Positions 1 to 10,175 of a stretch of 64,000 nt of DNA are shown in pieces; position 1 is the first letter of the stretch; every line of letters begins with the position of its first letter. The translations under genes were made by a program, and so were the position numbers. Origin of the DNA: Rhodoferax sp. (GTDB taxonomy: Bacteria; Pseudomonadota; Gammaproteobacteria; Burkholderiales; Burkholderiaceae_C); assembly GCA_019449595.1 (NCBI GenBank), contig JAGRPL010000010.1:62001-126000 (forward strand). The letters run 5' to 3'. The notes beneath the pieces were generated by a model. It was given only the letters and a program-made list of their open reading frames with translations. It did not search any database and was not told the DNA's origin.

Positions 1-411
1 GTGGTCAAGTGGGCGGGGGTGGCCTACCTGGTCTGGCTGGGCATCAGCCAGTGGCGCGCGCCGGCCACGCCCATGGTGGCGCAGAGCGACGAGGGCCCCA
101 CGGTCACCCGCCGCTCCATGATTTTGCGCGCCTGGATGATCAATGCCGTCAACCCCAAGGGCACGGTGTTCCTGCTGGCGGTGGTGCCCCAGTTCATGGT
201 GCTGTCGCACCCCCTGCTGCCCCAGTACCTCATCATTGCGGCCACGCTGGCCTTCACCGATCTGGTGGTCATGGCCGGTTACACCGCGCTGGCCGCCCGG
301 GTGCTGGGCGCGCTGAAGTCGCCGTACCACATCCGCGCCATGAACCGCGTGTTTGGCACCCTGTTCGTGGTGGCCGGCTCGCTGCTGGCGTTGTTCAAGC
401 GCGCGGACTGA
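1..411 (+). CDS. LysE/RhtB-family amino-acid exporter, C-terminal part (5' truncated by window edge)
   Basis: ORF open at window start; hydrophobic, motif AWMINAVNPKGTVFLLAVVPQF typical of LysE/RhtB transporters. Confidence 0.8.
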   Translation: MVKWAGVAYLVWLGISQWRAPATPMVAQSDEGPTVTRRSMILRAWMINAVNPKGTVFLLAVVPQFMVLSHPLLPQYLIIAATLAFTDLVVMAGYTALAARVLGALKSPYHIRAMNRVFGTLFVVAGSLLALFKRAD

Positions 412-449
412 ACGCGCGGGCCCGGTTGGGAGATTACTTTTCCTCACAC

Positions 450-472
450 GATGTAAACACTTTGTTTACATC
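450..472. promoter_or_regulatory. Perfect inverted repeat GATGTAAACA-CTT-TGTTTACATC, operator-like
   Basis: 10-bp perfect arms, 3-nt spacer, AT-rich, no T-run after it; intergenic upstream of the 545 CDS. Confidence 0.55.
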
Positions 473-544
473 TTCGGGTGCACACTAGGTCTTTGAAGTT
501 GCCGTGCGGTCCCTGCGGCCGCACCCTACAGAAGGAGGTGTTGC

Positions 545-1042
545 ATGCAACAGCCGTACGACCCCGCCGCCACCAGTGCGGCCACCAGCCAAGGCGCGCT
601 GGTTCCGGTCGATCAATTGATTCTGGACGTCTATGCCACGGCCCCGGTGCAGGTGCGCAGCCGCATCCTGTCCCGCCTGATCGCGAAGGTGTATGCCGCC
701 GCGCCGCCGGCCACCCAGCGCAAGCTGCTGGGGCATCTGCTGCGTCCCCTGGGCTTGCTGTCCCTGGCCGTGGTGGCCGACGGGATTTTTGCCAAGATTC
801 TGGCGCGCAGCGGCTGGATGGAGCAGAACGTGTCCCTTGAGGACGTGCAGGCCATCCAGCCTGGCGACGTGGTGTCGCTGGTGGACTATGTGCTGCAAGT
901 CAGCGGGGACGCCATCAACGGGCTGGCCCAGTTGCTGATGGCCTCGCCCAACCTGATGGGCTCGGTGGCGGCAACGGTGCTGGTCACCCTGCTGCTGCAA
1001 CGGGCCCGCCAGAGCCGCCTGGCCGACCGGGAGCTGGACTAG
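545..1042 (+). CDS. Hypothetical protein with hydrophobic segments
   Basis: ORF with strong AAGGAGG just upstream; no family recognised. Confidence 0.7.
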   Translation: MQQPYDPAATSAATSQGALVPVDQLILDVYATAPVQVRSRILSRLIAKVYAAAPPATQRKLLGHLLRPLGLLSLAVVADGIFAKILARSGWMEQNVSLEDVQAIQPGDVVSLVDYVLQVSGDAINGLAQLLMASPNLMGSVAATVLVTLLLQRARQSRLADRELD

Positions 1043-2874
1043 CGTTCGTCGGGGTGCGTGCTGCTGCCCAGCACGCTGCGCGCCACCGCCTCGGCCACCT
1101 TGATGCCATCCACGCCGGCTGACAAGATGCCTCCGGCGTAGCTGGCGCCTTCGCCGGCCGGGTACAGGCCGGCCACATTCACGCTTTGCAGCTGCGCGTT
1201 GCGCGGAATCTTCAGCGGGGATGAGGTGCGCGTTTCCACGCCGGTGAGCACGGCGTCGGCCATGTCAAAGCCCTTGATCTTGCGGCCAAAGGCTGGCAGC
1301 GCCTCGCGGATGGCGTCAATGGCGTAGGGCGGCAGGCTGGGCGCCAGGTCGCCCAGCTTCACGCCGGGTTTGTAGGATGGGTGCACGCTGCCCCAGTGGC
1401 TGGACGCTCGCGCGGCAATGAAGTCGCCCACCAGCTGCCCCGGCGCCTCGTAGCTGCTGCCGCCCAGCACATAGGCACCAGCTTCCAGCTGGCGTTGCAG
1501 GGCAATGCCGGCCAGCGGGTGGGTGCTGTCCGCGCTGCCGGGGGCTGCCTGCGCCCGCAGGGCGGCGGCTTCCTGGGCGTAGCGTTTGCCGTCCATCGGG
1601 CCAAAGGCCTGCACGAAGGCGGCCTCGTCGCCGGGGAAGTCCTGCGGGTCTATGCCCACCACAATGCCGGCATTGGCGTTGCGTTCGTTGCGTGAATACT
1701 GGCTCATGCCGTTGGTGACCACGCGCCCGGGTTCCGACGTGGCGGCCACCACCGTGCCACCGGGGCACATGCAAAAGCTGTATACCGCCCGGCCGTTGCT
1801 GGCGTGGTGCACCAGCTTGTAGTCGGCCGCGCCCAGCATGGGGTGGCCGGCGTGGCGGCCCCAGCGGGCGCGGTCGATCACGCTTTGCGGGTGCTCGATG
1901 CGAAAACCCACCGAGAAGGGCTTGGCCTGCATGGCCACGCCGCGCTGGTACAGCATGGCAAAGGTGTCGCGGGCGCTGTGGCCCAGCGCCATCACCACGT
2001 GGTCGGCGTCCAGCGTGTAGCGGCTGCCGTCATGCATGTTTTCGACTTGCAAGCCGCATATGTACTGCGTGGACTGCTCTGTTTCCAATAGCACGTCAAC
2101 CACGCGCTGCTCAAAACGCACCTCGCCGCCCAGCGCAATGATCTGGTTGCGGATGCTCTCCACCACCTTGACCAGCTTGAAGGTGCCGATGTGCGGATGC
2201 GCTTCGTACAGGATTTCGGGCGGCGCGCCGGCCTGGACGAACTCGGCCATCACCTTGCGCCCCAGGTGGCGCGGGTCCTTGATCTGGCTGTACAGCTTGC
2301 CGTCCGAGAAGGTGCCGGCGCCGCCTTCGCCGAACTGCACATTGCTTTCCGGCTTGAGGGTTTTGCGGCGCCACAGGCCCCAGGTGTCCTTGGTGCGCTG
2401 GCGCACCGTGGTGCCGCGCTCCAGCACCAGCGGCTTGAAGCCCATCTGGGCCAGCACCAGTGCGGCGAACATGCCGCAGGGGCCAAAGCCCACCACCACC
2501 GGGCGCAGGGGCAGATCGGCCGGGGCGTGGCCCACCGGGTGGTAGGCCATGTCGGGTGTGGGGCCGATGTGGGGGTGGTTCGGGAATTGCGCAAGCAGCA
2601 CGGCCTCGCGGGCCGGGTGGGCCAGCGCCAGGTCCACGATGTAGACCACCAGCAGTTCGGCCTTGCGGGCGTCAAAACTGCGTTTGAACACCTGCAGTGT
2701 GGCAATCTCGGTCTCAGCAATGCCCAGTGCCTGTGCGGCCAGCGCGGTCAGGGCGGCAATGGGGTGGGGCGCGGGGGCGCGGTCCTGGTCGGTTTCCGTG
2801 GGCGCGTCGGCGGCGCGGCGGGCCTCCACCGGAACGGCCGACAGCGGCAGCTTGAGCTCGGTGATGCGGATCAT
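1039..2874 (-). CDS. NAD(P)/FAD-dependent oxidoreductase
   Basis: Start chosen at MIRITELKLPLSAVP; FAD motifs VVVGFGPCGMFAALVLAQMG and GLYPAGEGASYAGGILSAGVDG. Confidence 0.85.
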   Translation of the reverse strand: MIRITELKLPLSAVPVEARRAADAPTETDQDRAPAPHPIAALTALAAQALGIAETEIATLQVFKRSFDARKAELLVVYIVDLALAHPAREAVLLAQFPNHPHIGPTPDMAYHPVGHAPADLPLRPVVVGFGPCGMFAALVLAQMGFKPLVLERGTTVRQRTKDTWGLWRRKTLKPESNVQFGEGGAGTFSDGKLYSQIKDPRHLGRKVMAEFVQAGAPPEILYEAHPHIGTFKLVKVVESIRNQIIALGGEVRFEQRVVDVLLETEQSTQYICGLQVENMHDGSRYTLDADHVVMALGHSARDTFAMLYQRGVAMQAKPFSVGFRIEHPQSVIDRARWGRHAGHPMLGAADYKLVHHASNGRAVYSFCMCPGGTVVAATSEPGRVVTNGMSQYSRNERNANAGIVVGIDPQDFPGDEAAFVQAFGPMDGKRYAQEAAALRAQAAPGSADSTHPLAGIALQRQLEAGAYVLGGSSYEAPGQLVGDFIAARASSHWGSVHPSYKPGVKLGDLAPSLPPYAIDAIREALPAFGRKIKGFDMADAVLTGVETRTSSPLKIPRNAQLQSVNVAGLYPAGEGASYAGGILSAGVDGIKVAEAVARSVLGSSTHPDER

Positions 2875-3794
2875 GGCTTCTTGGGCACGCGCCGGATCAG
2901 CCCTTCCTGCGTCACGCAGGCCACCAGCTTGCCGTCGCGGCTGAAGATGCTGCCGTGGTTCAGGCCCCGCGCATGGCTGGCCGTGGGGCTTTCGCACACG
3001 TACAGCAGCCAGTCGTCGATGCGGAAGTCGCGGTAGAACCACATGGAGTGGTCCAGGCTGGCGGTCACCATGTCGGGCTGGTAGTAGCTGGCGGCATGCG
3101 GGCGCAGCGAGGTGCCCAGCAGGCCGAAGTCCGACGCGTAGGCGAGCAGGCACCTGTGCAGCGCCTGGTTGCCGGTGACCGTGCCGGCGGCGCGGAACCA
3201 GGTGCGCTGCATCGGGGGCTGTTTCTCCGGGTGGAAGTGGTCCACCGGGTCCACGGGCCGGATTTCAATGGCGAGGTCGGGGACTGCGCGCGGCCCGCTT
3301 TTGGTGGGGATGAGTTCCGGGACCGGGCGGTTGCTCAGGGCCTGGCTGGCCAGCGATTCGGGCGAGGGCACCTCGGGCATGGTGGCCTGGTGCTCGAAGC
3401 CTTCTTCGTTCGCCTGGAACGAGGACGACAGGATAAGGATGGGCTTGCCGCCCTGCGACGCGGTGACCCGGCGCACGCTGAAGGTGTTGCCGTCCCGGAT
3501 GCGGTCCACGTTGTAGTGGATGGGGGCCAGCGGGTCGCCGCCGCGCAGGAAGTAGGCGTGCAGCGAGTGGGCGTCGCGCTCTTCGCAGGTGTTCCCGGCC
3601 GCAACCAGCGCCTGGCCCAGGATGTGGCCGCCAAACAGATTGCGAAATCCCAGGTCCAGGCTCTGCCCGATGAAGTGGTCGGGCGCCGCGCATTCGAGCG
3701 CGAACAGGCCGAGCAGTTCGTTCAGTGCGGTAGGCGTATCGCCTGCGGAAGGGGTGTGCGCTGCGGCGTTTTCCTGCATACCAGTCTCGATCAT
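2871..3794 (-). CDS. tesB: Acyl-CoA thioesterase II (TesB-like)
   Basis: FGGHILGQALVAAGNTC and SLDHSMWFYRDFRIDDWLLY motifs. Confidence 0.85.
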   Translation of the reverse strand: MIETGMQENAAAHTPSAGDTPTALNELLGLFALECAAPDHFIGQSLDLGFRNLFGGHILGQALVAAGNTCEERDAHSLHAYFLRGGDPLAPIHYNVDRIRDGNTFSVRRVTASQGGKPILILSSSFQANEEGFEHQATMPEVPSPESLASQALSNRPVPELIPTKSGPRAVPDLAIEIRPVDPVDHFHPEKQPPMQRTWFRAAGTVTGNQALHRCLLAYASDFGLLGTSLRPHAASYYQPDMVTASLDHSMWFYRDFRIDDWLLYVCESPTASHARGLNHGSIFSRDGKLVACVTQEGLIRRVPKKP

Positions 3795-3844
3795 CTCAAT
3801 CTATTGAAGGGGAGGGTCGATTGTAGGCAGGTGCCTGTGCGCGG

Positions 3845-4336
3845 CTACACCGTGCCGGCAGCGCGCGTGGTCTGGCGGAACTTGTGCTCCAGTTCCTGGC
3901 GCAACTCCTTGCGCATCAAGGCCGCGGCAAACCGGCGCTTTTCGTCCGGCGTATCCGGGCGCAAGGGCGGCACGGTGGTGGCCTTGCCGTCGTCGTCCAC
4001 GGCCACCATGGTGAAGAAGCAGCTGTTGACGTGGCGTACTTCCTGGGTCCGGATGTTTTCCGCCACCACCTTGATACCCACTTCCATGGACGATGTGCCG
4101 GTGTAGTTCACGCTGGCTAGGAAGGTGACCAACTCGCCAACCTGGATGGCCTGCAGGAACAGCACGCGGTCCACGCTGAGCGTGACCACATAGCGCGACG
4201 CGTAACGGCTGGCGCAGGCGTAGGCCACCTGGTCGAGCAGCTTCAGGATGGCGCCGCCGTGCACTTTGCCGGAGAAGTTGGCCATGTCCGGGGACATGAG
4301 AACCGTCATGGTGAGTTGGTGGGTGAGCAGGTTCAT
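3845..4336 (-). CDS. Acyl-CoA thioesterase (YciA-like hotdog)
   Basis: Start at MNLLTHQLTMTVLMSPDMANFSGKVHGGAILKLLDQVAYACA. Confidence 0.85.
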   Translation of the reverse strand: MNLLTHQLTMTVLMSPDMANFSGKVHGGAILKLLDQVAYACASRYASRYVVTLSVDRVLFLQAIQVGELVTFLASVNYTGTSSMEVGIKVVAENIRTQEVRHVNSCFFTMVAVDDDGKATTVPPLRPDTPDEKRRFAAALMRKELRQELEHKFRQTTRAAGTV

Positions 4337-4409
4337 GGGCGGGCGCGAAAGCGAAAGGGTGCCAGTGTACGGGCCGGCGGGAAAACGCGCACCGCAGTCG
4401 GTGCGGCCT

Positions 4410-5354
4410 TTATTGCGTGGCGGCGCGGCTTTCGTATACCAGCACCGCGGCGGCGAGGTCTTCCAGCGCGGTGCCGACCGATTTGAAGACGGTCTGCTCC
4501 AGCGGAGACTGGCGCCCCGGTACGGTGCCCCGGCACAGGTCCTGCAGCGTGCCGCATACGCTGTCCGCGGACAGCACGCCACGCGACAGCGGGCCGAGCA
4601 GGTCGCCGCTTTTCTGCAGGGCCTCGGCGGTGTCGACAAACAGGCGTGCGCCGGCAAAGCAGGCGTCGTCGGCCTCGCGCATCGTGGGCGTGAAACCGCC
4701 GATCAGGTCCAGGTGGCTGCCGGCACGCAGCCAGGCGCCCTGCACGACGGGCTCGGTGGCCAGCGTGGCGCAGCTGACGATGTCCGCCTGCGCGGCCGCG
4801 TGCGCCAGGTCGTCGGTCACGCGGGCGGCGACACCGCTGGCGTTCAGGGCATCCACCAGCGCCTGGGCCTGGGGCGTCTTGCGCGCCCACACCAGGACCT
4901 CGTCAATGGGCCGCACCTGGCGGTAGGCATGCGCCAGCAGCGCCGCCACCCGCCCGGCACCCACGACCAGCAGGCGCCGCGCATCGGGCCGCGCGAGCCG
5001 GGAAGCCGCCAGCGCCGAAGCCGCCGCCGTGCGGCGCGCGGTGATCTCGTCGCCGTCCAGTTGCGCCAGCGGCTCGCCGGTGCGTGCGTCATACAGCACG
5101 TAGGTGGAAAACAGGCCTGGCAGGCCACGTGCGGCGTTGCCGGGAAAGATGTTGACCGTCTTGATGCCCAGGTAGCGGTCGGCGCGCCAGGCCGGCATGA
5201 TGAGCACCGTGCCCTGGCTGCCGTCGGCGGCCGTGACCGTGTGGGTGTGCCGCAGCGGCACCTCGCAGCCCTCGACGAACAGGCGTTTGAGCGCCTCGAT
5301 CAGGCGGTCGAAGGGCAAGGCCGCGCGGGTCTCCCCGGCACTGCAGATCTGCAT
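4410..5354 (-). CDS. Ornithine cyclodeaminase / delta-1-pyrroline-2-carboxylate reductase family protein
   Basis: GDEITARRTAAASALAASRLARPDARRLLVVGAGRVA motif. Confidence 0.85.
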   Translation of the reverse strand: MQICSAGETRAALPFDRLIEALKRLFVEGCEVPLRHTHTVTAADGSQGTVLIMPAWRADRYLGIKTVNIFPGNAARGLPGLFSTYVLYDARTGEPLAQLDGDEITARRTAAASALAASRLARPDARRLLVVGAGRVAALLAHAYRQVRPIDEVLVWARKTPQAQALVDALNASGVAARVTDDLAHAAAQADIVSCATLATEPVVQGAWLRAGSHLDLIGGFTPTMREADDACFAGARLFVDTAEALQKSGDLLGPLSRGVLSADSVCGTLQDLCRGTVPGRQSPLEQTVFKSVGTALEDLAAAVLVYESRAATQ

Positions 5355-5368
5355 GGCGCGGCAGCGGC

Positions 5369-6286
5369 TCAGGCGGGCAGGAAGCCTTCCACGGACAGGT
5401 AGCGTTCGCCGGTGTCGTAGTTGAAGCCCAGCACCTTGCTGCCGGCAGGCAGTTCAGGCAGCTTCTGCGCGATGGCGGCGAGGGTGGCACCGCTGGAGAT
5501 GCCCACCAGGATGCCTTCTTCCCGCGCCGAACGGCGGGCGTACTCCCGTGCCGGTTCGGCGTCGACCTGGATCACACCGTCGAGCAGGCTCGTGTCCAGG
5601 TTCTTGGGAATGAAGCCGGCGCCCAGGCCCTGGATGGGGTGGGGCCCGGGGGCGCCGCCGGAAATGACGGGAGAGAGCGTGGGTTCGACGGCGTACACCT
5701 TCAGCTGCGGAAACTTGGCCTTGAGCACCCGTGCCACGCCCGAGAGGTGCCCGCCCGTGCCGACGCCGGTGATGACCACGTCCAGTCCGTCCGGGAAATC
5801 GGCCAGGATTTCCTGCGCCGTGGTGCGGGCGTGCACGTCGGCGTTGGCGGGGTTTTCAAACTGCTGGGGAATCCAGGCGCCGGGGGTGGCGGCCTTGAGC
5901 TCCTCGGCCCGGGCAATGGCGCCTTTCATGCCCTTTTCCTTGGGCGTGAGGTCGAAGCTGGCGCCGTAGGCCAGCATCAGGCGGCGGCGTTCGATGGACA
6001 TGCTGTCGGGCATGACCAGAACCAGCTTGTAACCCTTGACGGCCGCCACCATGGCCAGGCCGACGCCGGTGTTGCCGGAGGTGGGCTCGATGATGGTGCC
6101 GCCGGGCTGCAGGGCGCCGCTCTTTTCCGCGTCCTCGATCATGGACAGGGCAATGCGGTCCTTGATGGAGCCGCCGGGGTTGCTGCGCTCGGACTTGATC
6201 CAGACCTGGTGCGTGCTGCCAAACAGGCGGTTGATGCGCACGTGCGGGGTGTTGCCAATGGTTTGCAGAATGCTGTCAGCTTTCAT
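5369..6286 (-). CDS. cysK: Cysteine synthase
   Basis: [20 protein letters not shown] and [15 protein letters not shown]-binding motifs; GTGGHLSG. Confidence 0.9.
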   Translation of the reverse strand: MKADSILQTIGNTPHVRINRLFGSTHQVWIKSERSNPGGSIKDRIALSMIEDAEKSGALQPGGTIIEPTSGNTGVGLAMVAAVKGYKLVLVMPDSMSIERRRLMLAYGASFDLTPKEKGMKGAIARAEELKAATPGAWIPQQFENPANADVHARTTAQEILADFPDGLDVVITGVGTGGHLSGVARVLKAKFPQLKVYAVEPTLSPVISGGAPGPHPIQGLGAGFIPKNLDTSLLDGVIQVDAEPAREYARRSAREEGILVGISSGATLAAIAQKLPELPAGSKVLGFNYDTGERYLSVEGFLPA

Positions 6287-6331
6287 GGGGAGCTCCGTGT
6301 GAGGGGGTGAGATGACCGGTTGTGCCCTTAT

Positions 6332-6375
6332 TCTGGATGAATTGTTCTATCGAATTCGATATAACCTTATCCAGA
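6332..6375. promoter_or_regulatory. Nested near-concentric dyads between cysK and rnpB
   Basis: Inner perfect palindrome TATCGAATTCGATA (6348-6361) inside outer arms TCTGGAT (6332-6338) / ATCCAGA (6369-6375). Confidence 0.45.
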
Positions 6376-6393
6376 CCCGCGATAATCACGCCT

Positions 6394-6739
6394 GTGAAGC
6401 CCGCCAGACCACCGCTGGTGCAATCTGGGAAACCAGGCACTGGAGGAACGTCCGGACTGCATAGGGCAGCGTAGCAGCTAACGGCTGTCCACTGACAAGC
6501 CCGGCACGCAAGTGCAGGGCCCTAAGGTGAGGATCAGAGCAACAGAGACGAGCCGCTTTGGTGCGGGTGAAACGGGCAATCTCTACGCGCAGCAATACCA
6601 AGTAGGCACACGTTGACGGGGCCCCCGGAGTGTGCGGGTAGGTAGCATCGAGCCGCTGGGTGACCAGCGGCCCAGAGTAATGGTGGTCACGCGCAGGGCA
6701 ACTTGCGTGCACAGAATCCGGCTTATCGGTGGGCTTCAC
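6394..6739 (+). ncRNA. rnpB: RNase P RNA (bacterial class A)
   Basis: P1 stem GTGAAGCCC/GGGCTTCAC; conserved GAGGAACGTCCGGACT, AAACGGGCAATCTCTACGCG and ACAGAATCCGGCTTA motifs; T-run follows. Confidence 0.95.
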
Positions 6740-6790
6740 ACTTTTTTTGTTGTATGGTTAGGTCTCCACACTGTTGAAAGAGGAGGCACC

Positions 6791-7219
6791 ATGCGACCGA
6801 TTCTTGAACTGCTGAGAAAACATGGCGGGGCCATCTGGAGCCTGCACCCCAACGACAGCGTGTTCGATGCGCTGAGGACCCTGGCCGATCGCGACGTCGG
6901 GGCTCTGCTGGTGATGGACGGCGACAGGCTGGTGGGCGTGTTTTCCGAACGCGACTACACCCGCAAGATTGCCCTGGCGGGCAAGGCCTCCCGGGATACG
7001 CTGGTGAAGGACATCATGACCGCCCAGGTGCAGACGGTGTCACCCCAGACCCGCACGCGCGAGTGCATGGCCCTGATGAGCCAGAAGAAGATCCGCCACT
7101 TGCCGGTGGTGGACGGCAGCCGGGTGCTGGGCATGATCTCCATTCGCGACATCATGGACGACATCATTGCCGACCATGAGCGGACCATCAGCCACCTGGA
7201 AAACTACATCACCCGCTAG
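6791..7219 (+). CDS. CBS-domain protein
   Basis: Two CBS motifs (RDVGALLVMDGDRLVGVFSERDYTRKI; KKIRHLPVVDGSRVLGMISIRDIM); AGAGGAGG RBS. Confidence 0.9.
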   Translation: MRPILELLRKHGGAIWSLHPNDSVFDALRTLADRDVGALLVMDGDRLVGVFSERDYTRKIALAGKASRDTLVKDIMTAQVQTVSPQTRTRECMALMSQKKIRHLPVVDGSRVLGMISIRDIMDDIIADHERTISHLENYITR

Positions 7220-8190
7220 AACTTCTCGTGGGGCGCCAGATAGCGCCACTGCCCCTCGGGCAGGTCGCGCAGGGCCACGCGCCCCAGCCGGATGCGGCGC
7301 ATGTCCAGAATCTCCAGCTGGGCGCGCGCGCACAGGTGGGCAATCAGGCCGCGGTGCGCGCCCTTGATGGCAAAGCGCAGCTTGCTGCGCTCGGGCGTGC
7401 TGCTGTTGATGCTGACCTTGGTCAGCGGCAGGTCGCGGTCGGCGTCCTGCGTGCGGTTGAGCAGGTGCAGCGTCTGCGCCGACACCTCGCCGGCCACATC
7501 CACGATCACTTCGTGCTCCAGGGAAGCCATGTCGTCGTTCAGCTTGCGCGCCACGCGCCAGTCCTGCGTGAACACGATCAGGCCGCTGGCGGCCGTCTCC
7601 AGCGGCACCAAGGCCTCCAGGTGCTTGAAGTGGCGCTGCAGCATGCGGATGCCGGACGGATCGTTGGTCAGATGGTTGGCTGGCGTCAGCAGGGTGCGCG
7701 CATCGTGGACCTTGCCGCGCCGCGCCGCACGGTTGAGCTTGGCCAGGGATTCTTCGGTGCCGTCCACCCAGTCGGCCGGCTTGTGCAGCACCAGGGTGAT
7801 GGACTCCAGGCTGATCAGGCTGGCGTTGGGGTCGATGGTCACGGTCTGTGCATCCACCCGGAACTGCGGTTCCTCGACGACCATGCCGTCCACGCGCACC
7901 CAGCCGCCTTCGATGTACTGCTCGGCTTCGCTGCGCGAGCAGGGCACCAGCGCCGCCACGCGCTTGGCCAGGCGGTCACCGGTATCCGGCAGGGGCGGCG
8001 GTTGGTGGGGCGCCTGGGCTGGGGCTGGCGGCTTGGTGCGCAGTGCGGTGGTGGGCCGCTGGCGCGGCTTTGCACCGGGGCTGGCAGGCCGTGCGGTGGG
8101 GGCAGGAGTGGCGGCGGGCCGGGGGGCAGGTGTGGGCCTGGCCGGCTTTTTGGGCAGGCGCAGGGTGCCGGGTACGGGAGATTTCGTCAT
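7216..8190 (-). CDS. Pseudouridine synthase, RsuA/RluF-like, with Pro/Ala-rich N-terminal tail
   Basis: S4-like RLAKRVAALVPCSRSEAEQYIEGGWVRVDG and C-terminal RsuA fold residues; start placed at MTKSPVPG. Confidence 0.8.
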   Translation of the reverse strand: MTKSPVPGTLRLPKKPARPTPAPRPAATPAPTARPASPGAKPRQRPTTALRTKPPAPAQAPHQPPPLPDTGDRLAKRVAALVPCSRSEAEQYIEGGWVRVDGMVVEEPQFRVDAQTVTIDPNASLISLESITLVLHKPADWVDGTEESLAKLNRAARRGKVHDARTLLTPANHLTNDPSGIRMLQRHFKHLEALVPLETAASGLIVFTQDWRVARKLNDDMASLEHEVIVDVAGEVSAQTLHLLNRTQDADRDLPLTKVSINSSTPERSKLRFAIKGAHRGLIAHLCARAQLEILDMRRIRLGRVALRDLPEGQWRYLAPHEKF

Positions 8191-8221
8191 TGGGGGTACT
8201 GTAGTGCAGCCCGCACCGTTT

Positions 8222-9043
8222 TCACAGCCGGGCGGCAATGGCCGACAAACCTTCCAGCGCGCCCATGGCCATGCCCACGTGGCCGGGCGGCGTGTGGGCC
8301 TCGCGCGGGTTGATGCGGATCAGGCGGGCGTGGTGCTGCTGCATGGCGTGGTGGCTGCGCTGGCGCACGCTGGGGATGGCGGTGCCGGCGCCCAGTTCCA
8401 CCACCACCAGGCGCTCTGCACGCTCCAGCCACTGGTCCAGGTTGTGCTCCCGCGCCGCGCCGCTGCCGTCTACCCAGGCCCCGTCGCCAAACATCAGGAT
8501 TTGTGGCCGGGCCAGGGCGCCGCAGTGCGGGCAGGTCGGCAAGGCGTTGCGCAACTGGCAACGGGTTTCATCCACGTCGGGCTGGAAGTCCGTGGCGGGC
8601 CAGACGTGTGGGCTGCACGGCACGGTGCATTGCAGGTGGTGGATGCTGCCGTGGCACTCCGTGACGTGCGCCGGTGCAAAACTGGCGGCCTGGAACTGGC
8701 CGTCCACATTGCTGGTGAAGACCCGTGCCCCCAGGGGCATGCTGGCGGCCCAGTGGCGCAGCAGGGCAAAGCCGGCGTGCGGCACGGTGCGGCGGTACAG
8801 GGCCAGGCGGTGGCCGTAGAAGCCCCAGGCCAGCCGCGGGTCGTGCGCAAATGCCGCCGGGTTGGCGATTTCGGTGAAGGCCATGCCGGTCTGCTGCAGC
8901 GCCGGGTAGGCCCGCCAGAAGCCTGCGGTACCGCGGAAGTCGGGCAGGCCCGAGTCCACGCCCATGCCGGCACCGGCGCCGATCAGCATGCCGTCGGCCT
9001 GCTGGATCAGCGCGGCGGCCTGCGCGATCGGGGTGGGCTGCAT
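8222..9043 (-). CDS. SIR2-family NAD-dependent protein deacetylase
   Basis: GAGAGMGVDSGLPDFRGTAGFW, TSNVDGQ, CHGSIHHLQC, zinc cysteines CPHC. Confidence 0.85.
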   Translation of the reverse strand: MQPTPIAQAAALIQQADGMLIGAGAGMGVDSGLPDFRGTAGFWRAYPALQQTGMAFTEIANPAAFAHDPRLAWGFYGHRLALYRRTVPHAGFALLRHWAASMPLGARVFTSNVDGQFQAASFAPAHVTECHGSIHHLQCTVPCSPHVWPATDFQPDVDETRCQLRNALPTCPHCGALARPQILMFGDGAWVDGSGAAREHNLDQWLERAERLVVVELGAGTAIPSVRQRSHHAMQQHHARLIRINPREAHTPPGHVGMAMGALEGLSAIAARL

Positions 9044-10107
9044 CAGCGGTTCTTCTGGATGCGTTCCAGGTGCGCCAGCAGCGAACGCTTGGCCACCGGC
9101 CAGACGCGGGGTTCCACGTCGTCGTAGGCCAGGGGCAGCCAGTCGTCCACCGAACCGTTGGGGTGGGCGGCGACCACGGCGGCGATCTTGGCCTCGCGTT
9201 TCAGGCGGTGTGCCTTCAGGTGGCTGATGGCGCCTGTGGCGGCGGCCAGCGAGCCGCCCAGCACGTGGCCGTGGGCCGGCAGGATGAACTGCACATCGTG
9301 CGCTTGGCAGGCCGCCAGCAGCACGTCCAGCGAGTCCAGGTAGTCGGCCATGTTGCCGTCGGGCGGGTCGATCACCGTGGTGCTGCCGTTGAGGATGTGG
9401 TCCCCCGAGAACAGCAGGCCGTCCTCCACCAGCAGCAGGCAGACGTGGTTGGCCGCGTGGCCCGGTGTGTGGATGGCCTGCAGCGTGTGGTGGGGTGCAA
9501 AATGGGCATCCGGCCCCCGTGGAATCAGCGTGAGCTGCTCCTGATTGTGTAGCACCCGGTCGGGCGTGAAGGCGCTGGCGGCGCGCGCCGTGGGCGCCGA
9601 GGGTAGGCCCAGGATGGGGGGGCGGCCCTCGCACAGGGCTTGGAGCGGCGCGGCGCCGGGCGAGTGGTCGGGGTGCGAGTGGGTGCAGACAATCTGAACG
9701 ATGTTGCCGCCGCTGCCGTCCGGGTGCAGGGCGGCGCGCCACAGCCGGCGCAGGTGATCGGTGTCTGCCGGGCCGGGGTCGATGGCGATGAAGCCGGTGC
9801 GGGCATCACCTACCAGGTAGCTGTTGGTGCCGGGGCCGGTCATGAAGCCGGGGTTGGGTGCGGTCAGGCGCTGCACGTTGCGCGTCAGGGGCACGGCGCG
9901 TTCGCTCTGCCAGTCCAGCGCGTGGTGGGGCTCCTGGCCGTGGGGGTTGACCAGCGCCAACTCGCCGTAGGCCATGTCGTGCTGCAGCACGCGGGTGGCA
10001 ATGCCGGCCAGCAGGGCGGTGCGCTGGGCGGGGCCCTCGCCCGCGGTGTGCGCGGTGCCAGCGGGATGCGAATGGAGGTGTTGGTGGGGTCGTACCATGC
10101 GGGGCAT
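9043..10107 (-). CDS. MBL-fold metallo-hydrolase
   Basis: [37 protein letters not shown] motifs. Confidence 0.85.
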   Translation of the reverse strand: MPRMVRPHQHLHSHPAGTAHTAGEGPAQRTALLAGIATRVLQHDMAYGELALVNPHGQEPHHALDWQSERAVPLTRNVQRLTAPNPGFMTGPGTNSYLVGDARTGFIAIDPGPADTDHLRRLWRAALHPDGSGGNIVQIVCTHSHPDHSPGAAPLQALCEGRPPILGLPSAPTARAASAFTPDRVLHNQEQLTLIPRGPDAHFAPHHTLQAIHTPGHAANHVCLLLVEDGLLFSGDHILNGSTTVIDPPDGNMADYLDSLDVLLAACQAHDVQFILPAHGHVLGGSLAAATGAISHLKAHRLKREAKIAAVVAAHPNGSVDDWLPLAYDDVEPRVWPVAKRSLLAHLERIQKNR

Positions 10108-10175
10108 TGTGCAGCCAAATGCGCCCGGATATCCAGGGCGGTGGTGACGGCCGGCATGGAGAGATAATCCGCTGC

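Noticed and set aside
2041-2120. AT-richer patch GACTTGCAAGCCGCATATGTACTG...TTTCCAATAGCACG inside the oxidoreductase as another family A copy
   Set aside because: Similarity to the other copies is too weak to support by eye
2875-3153. N-terminal 93-aa extension of the FAD oxidoreductase ORF
   Set aside because: Overlaps tesB-like CDS; native start MIRITELKLP at 2874 is more plausible
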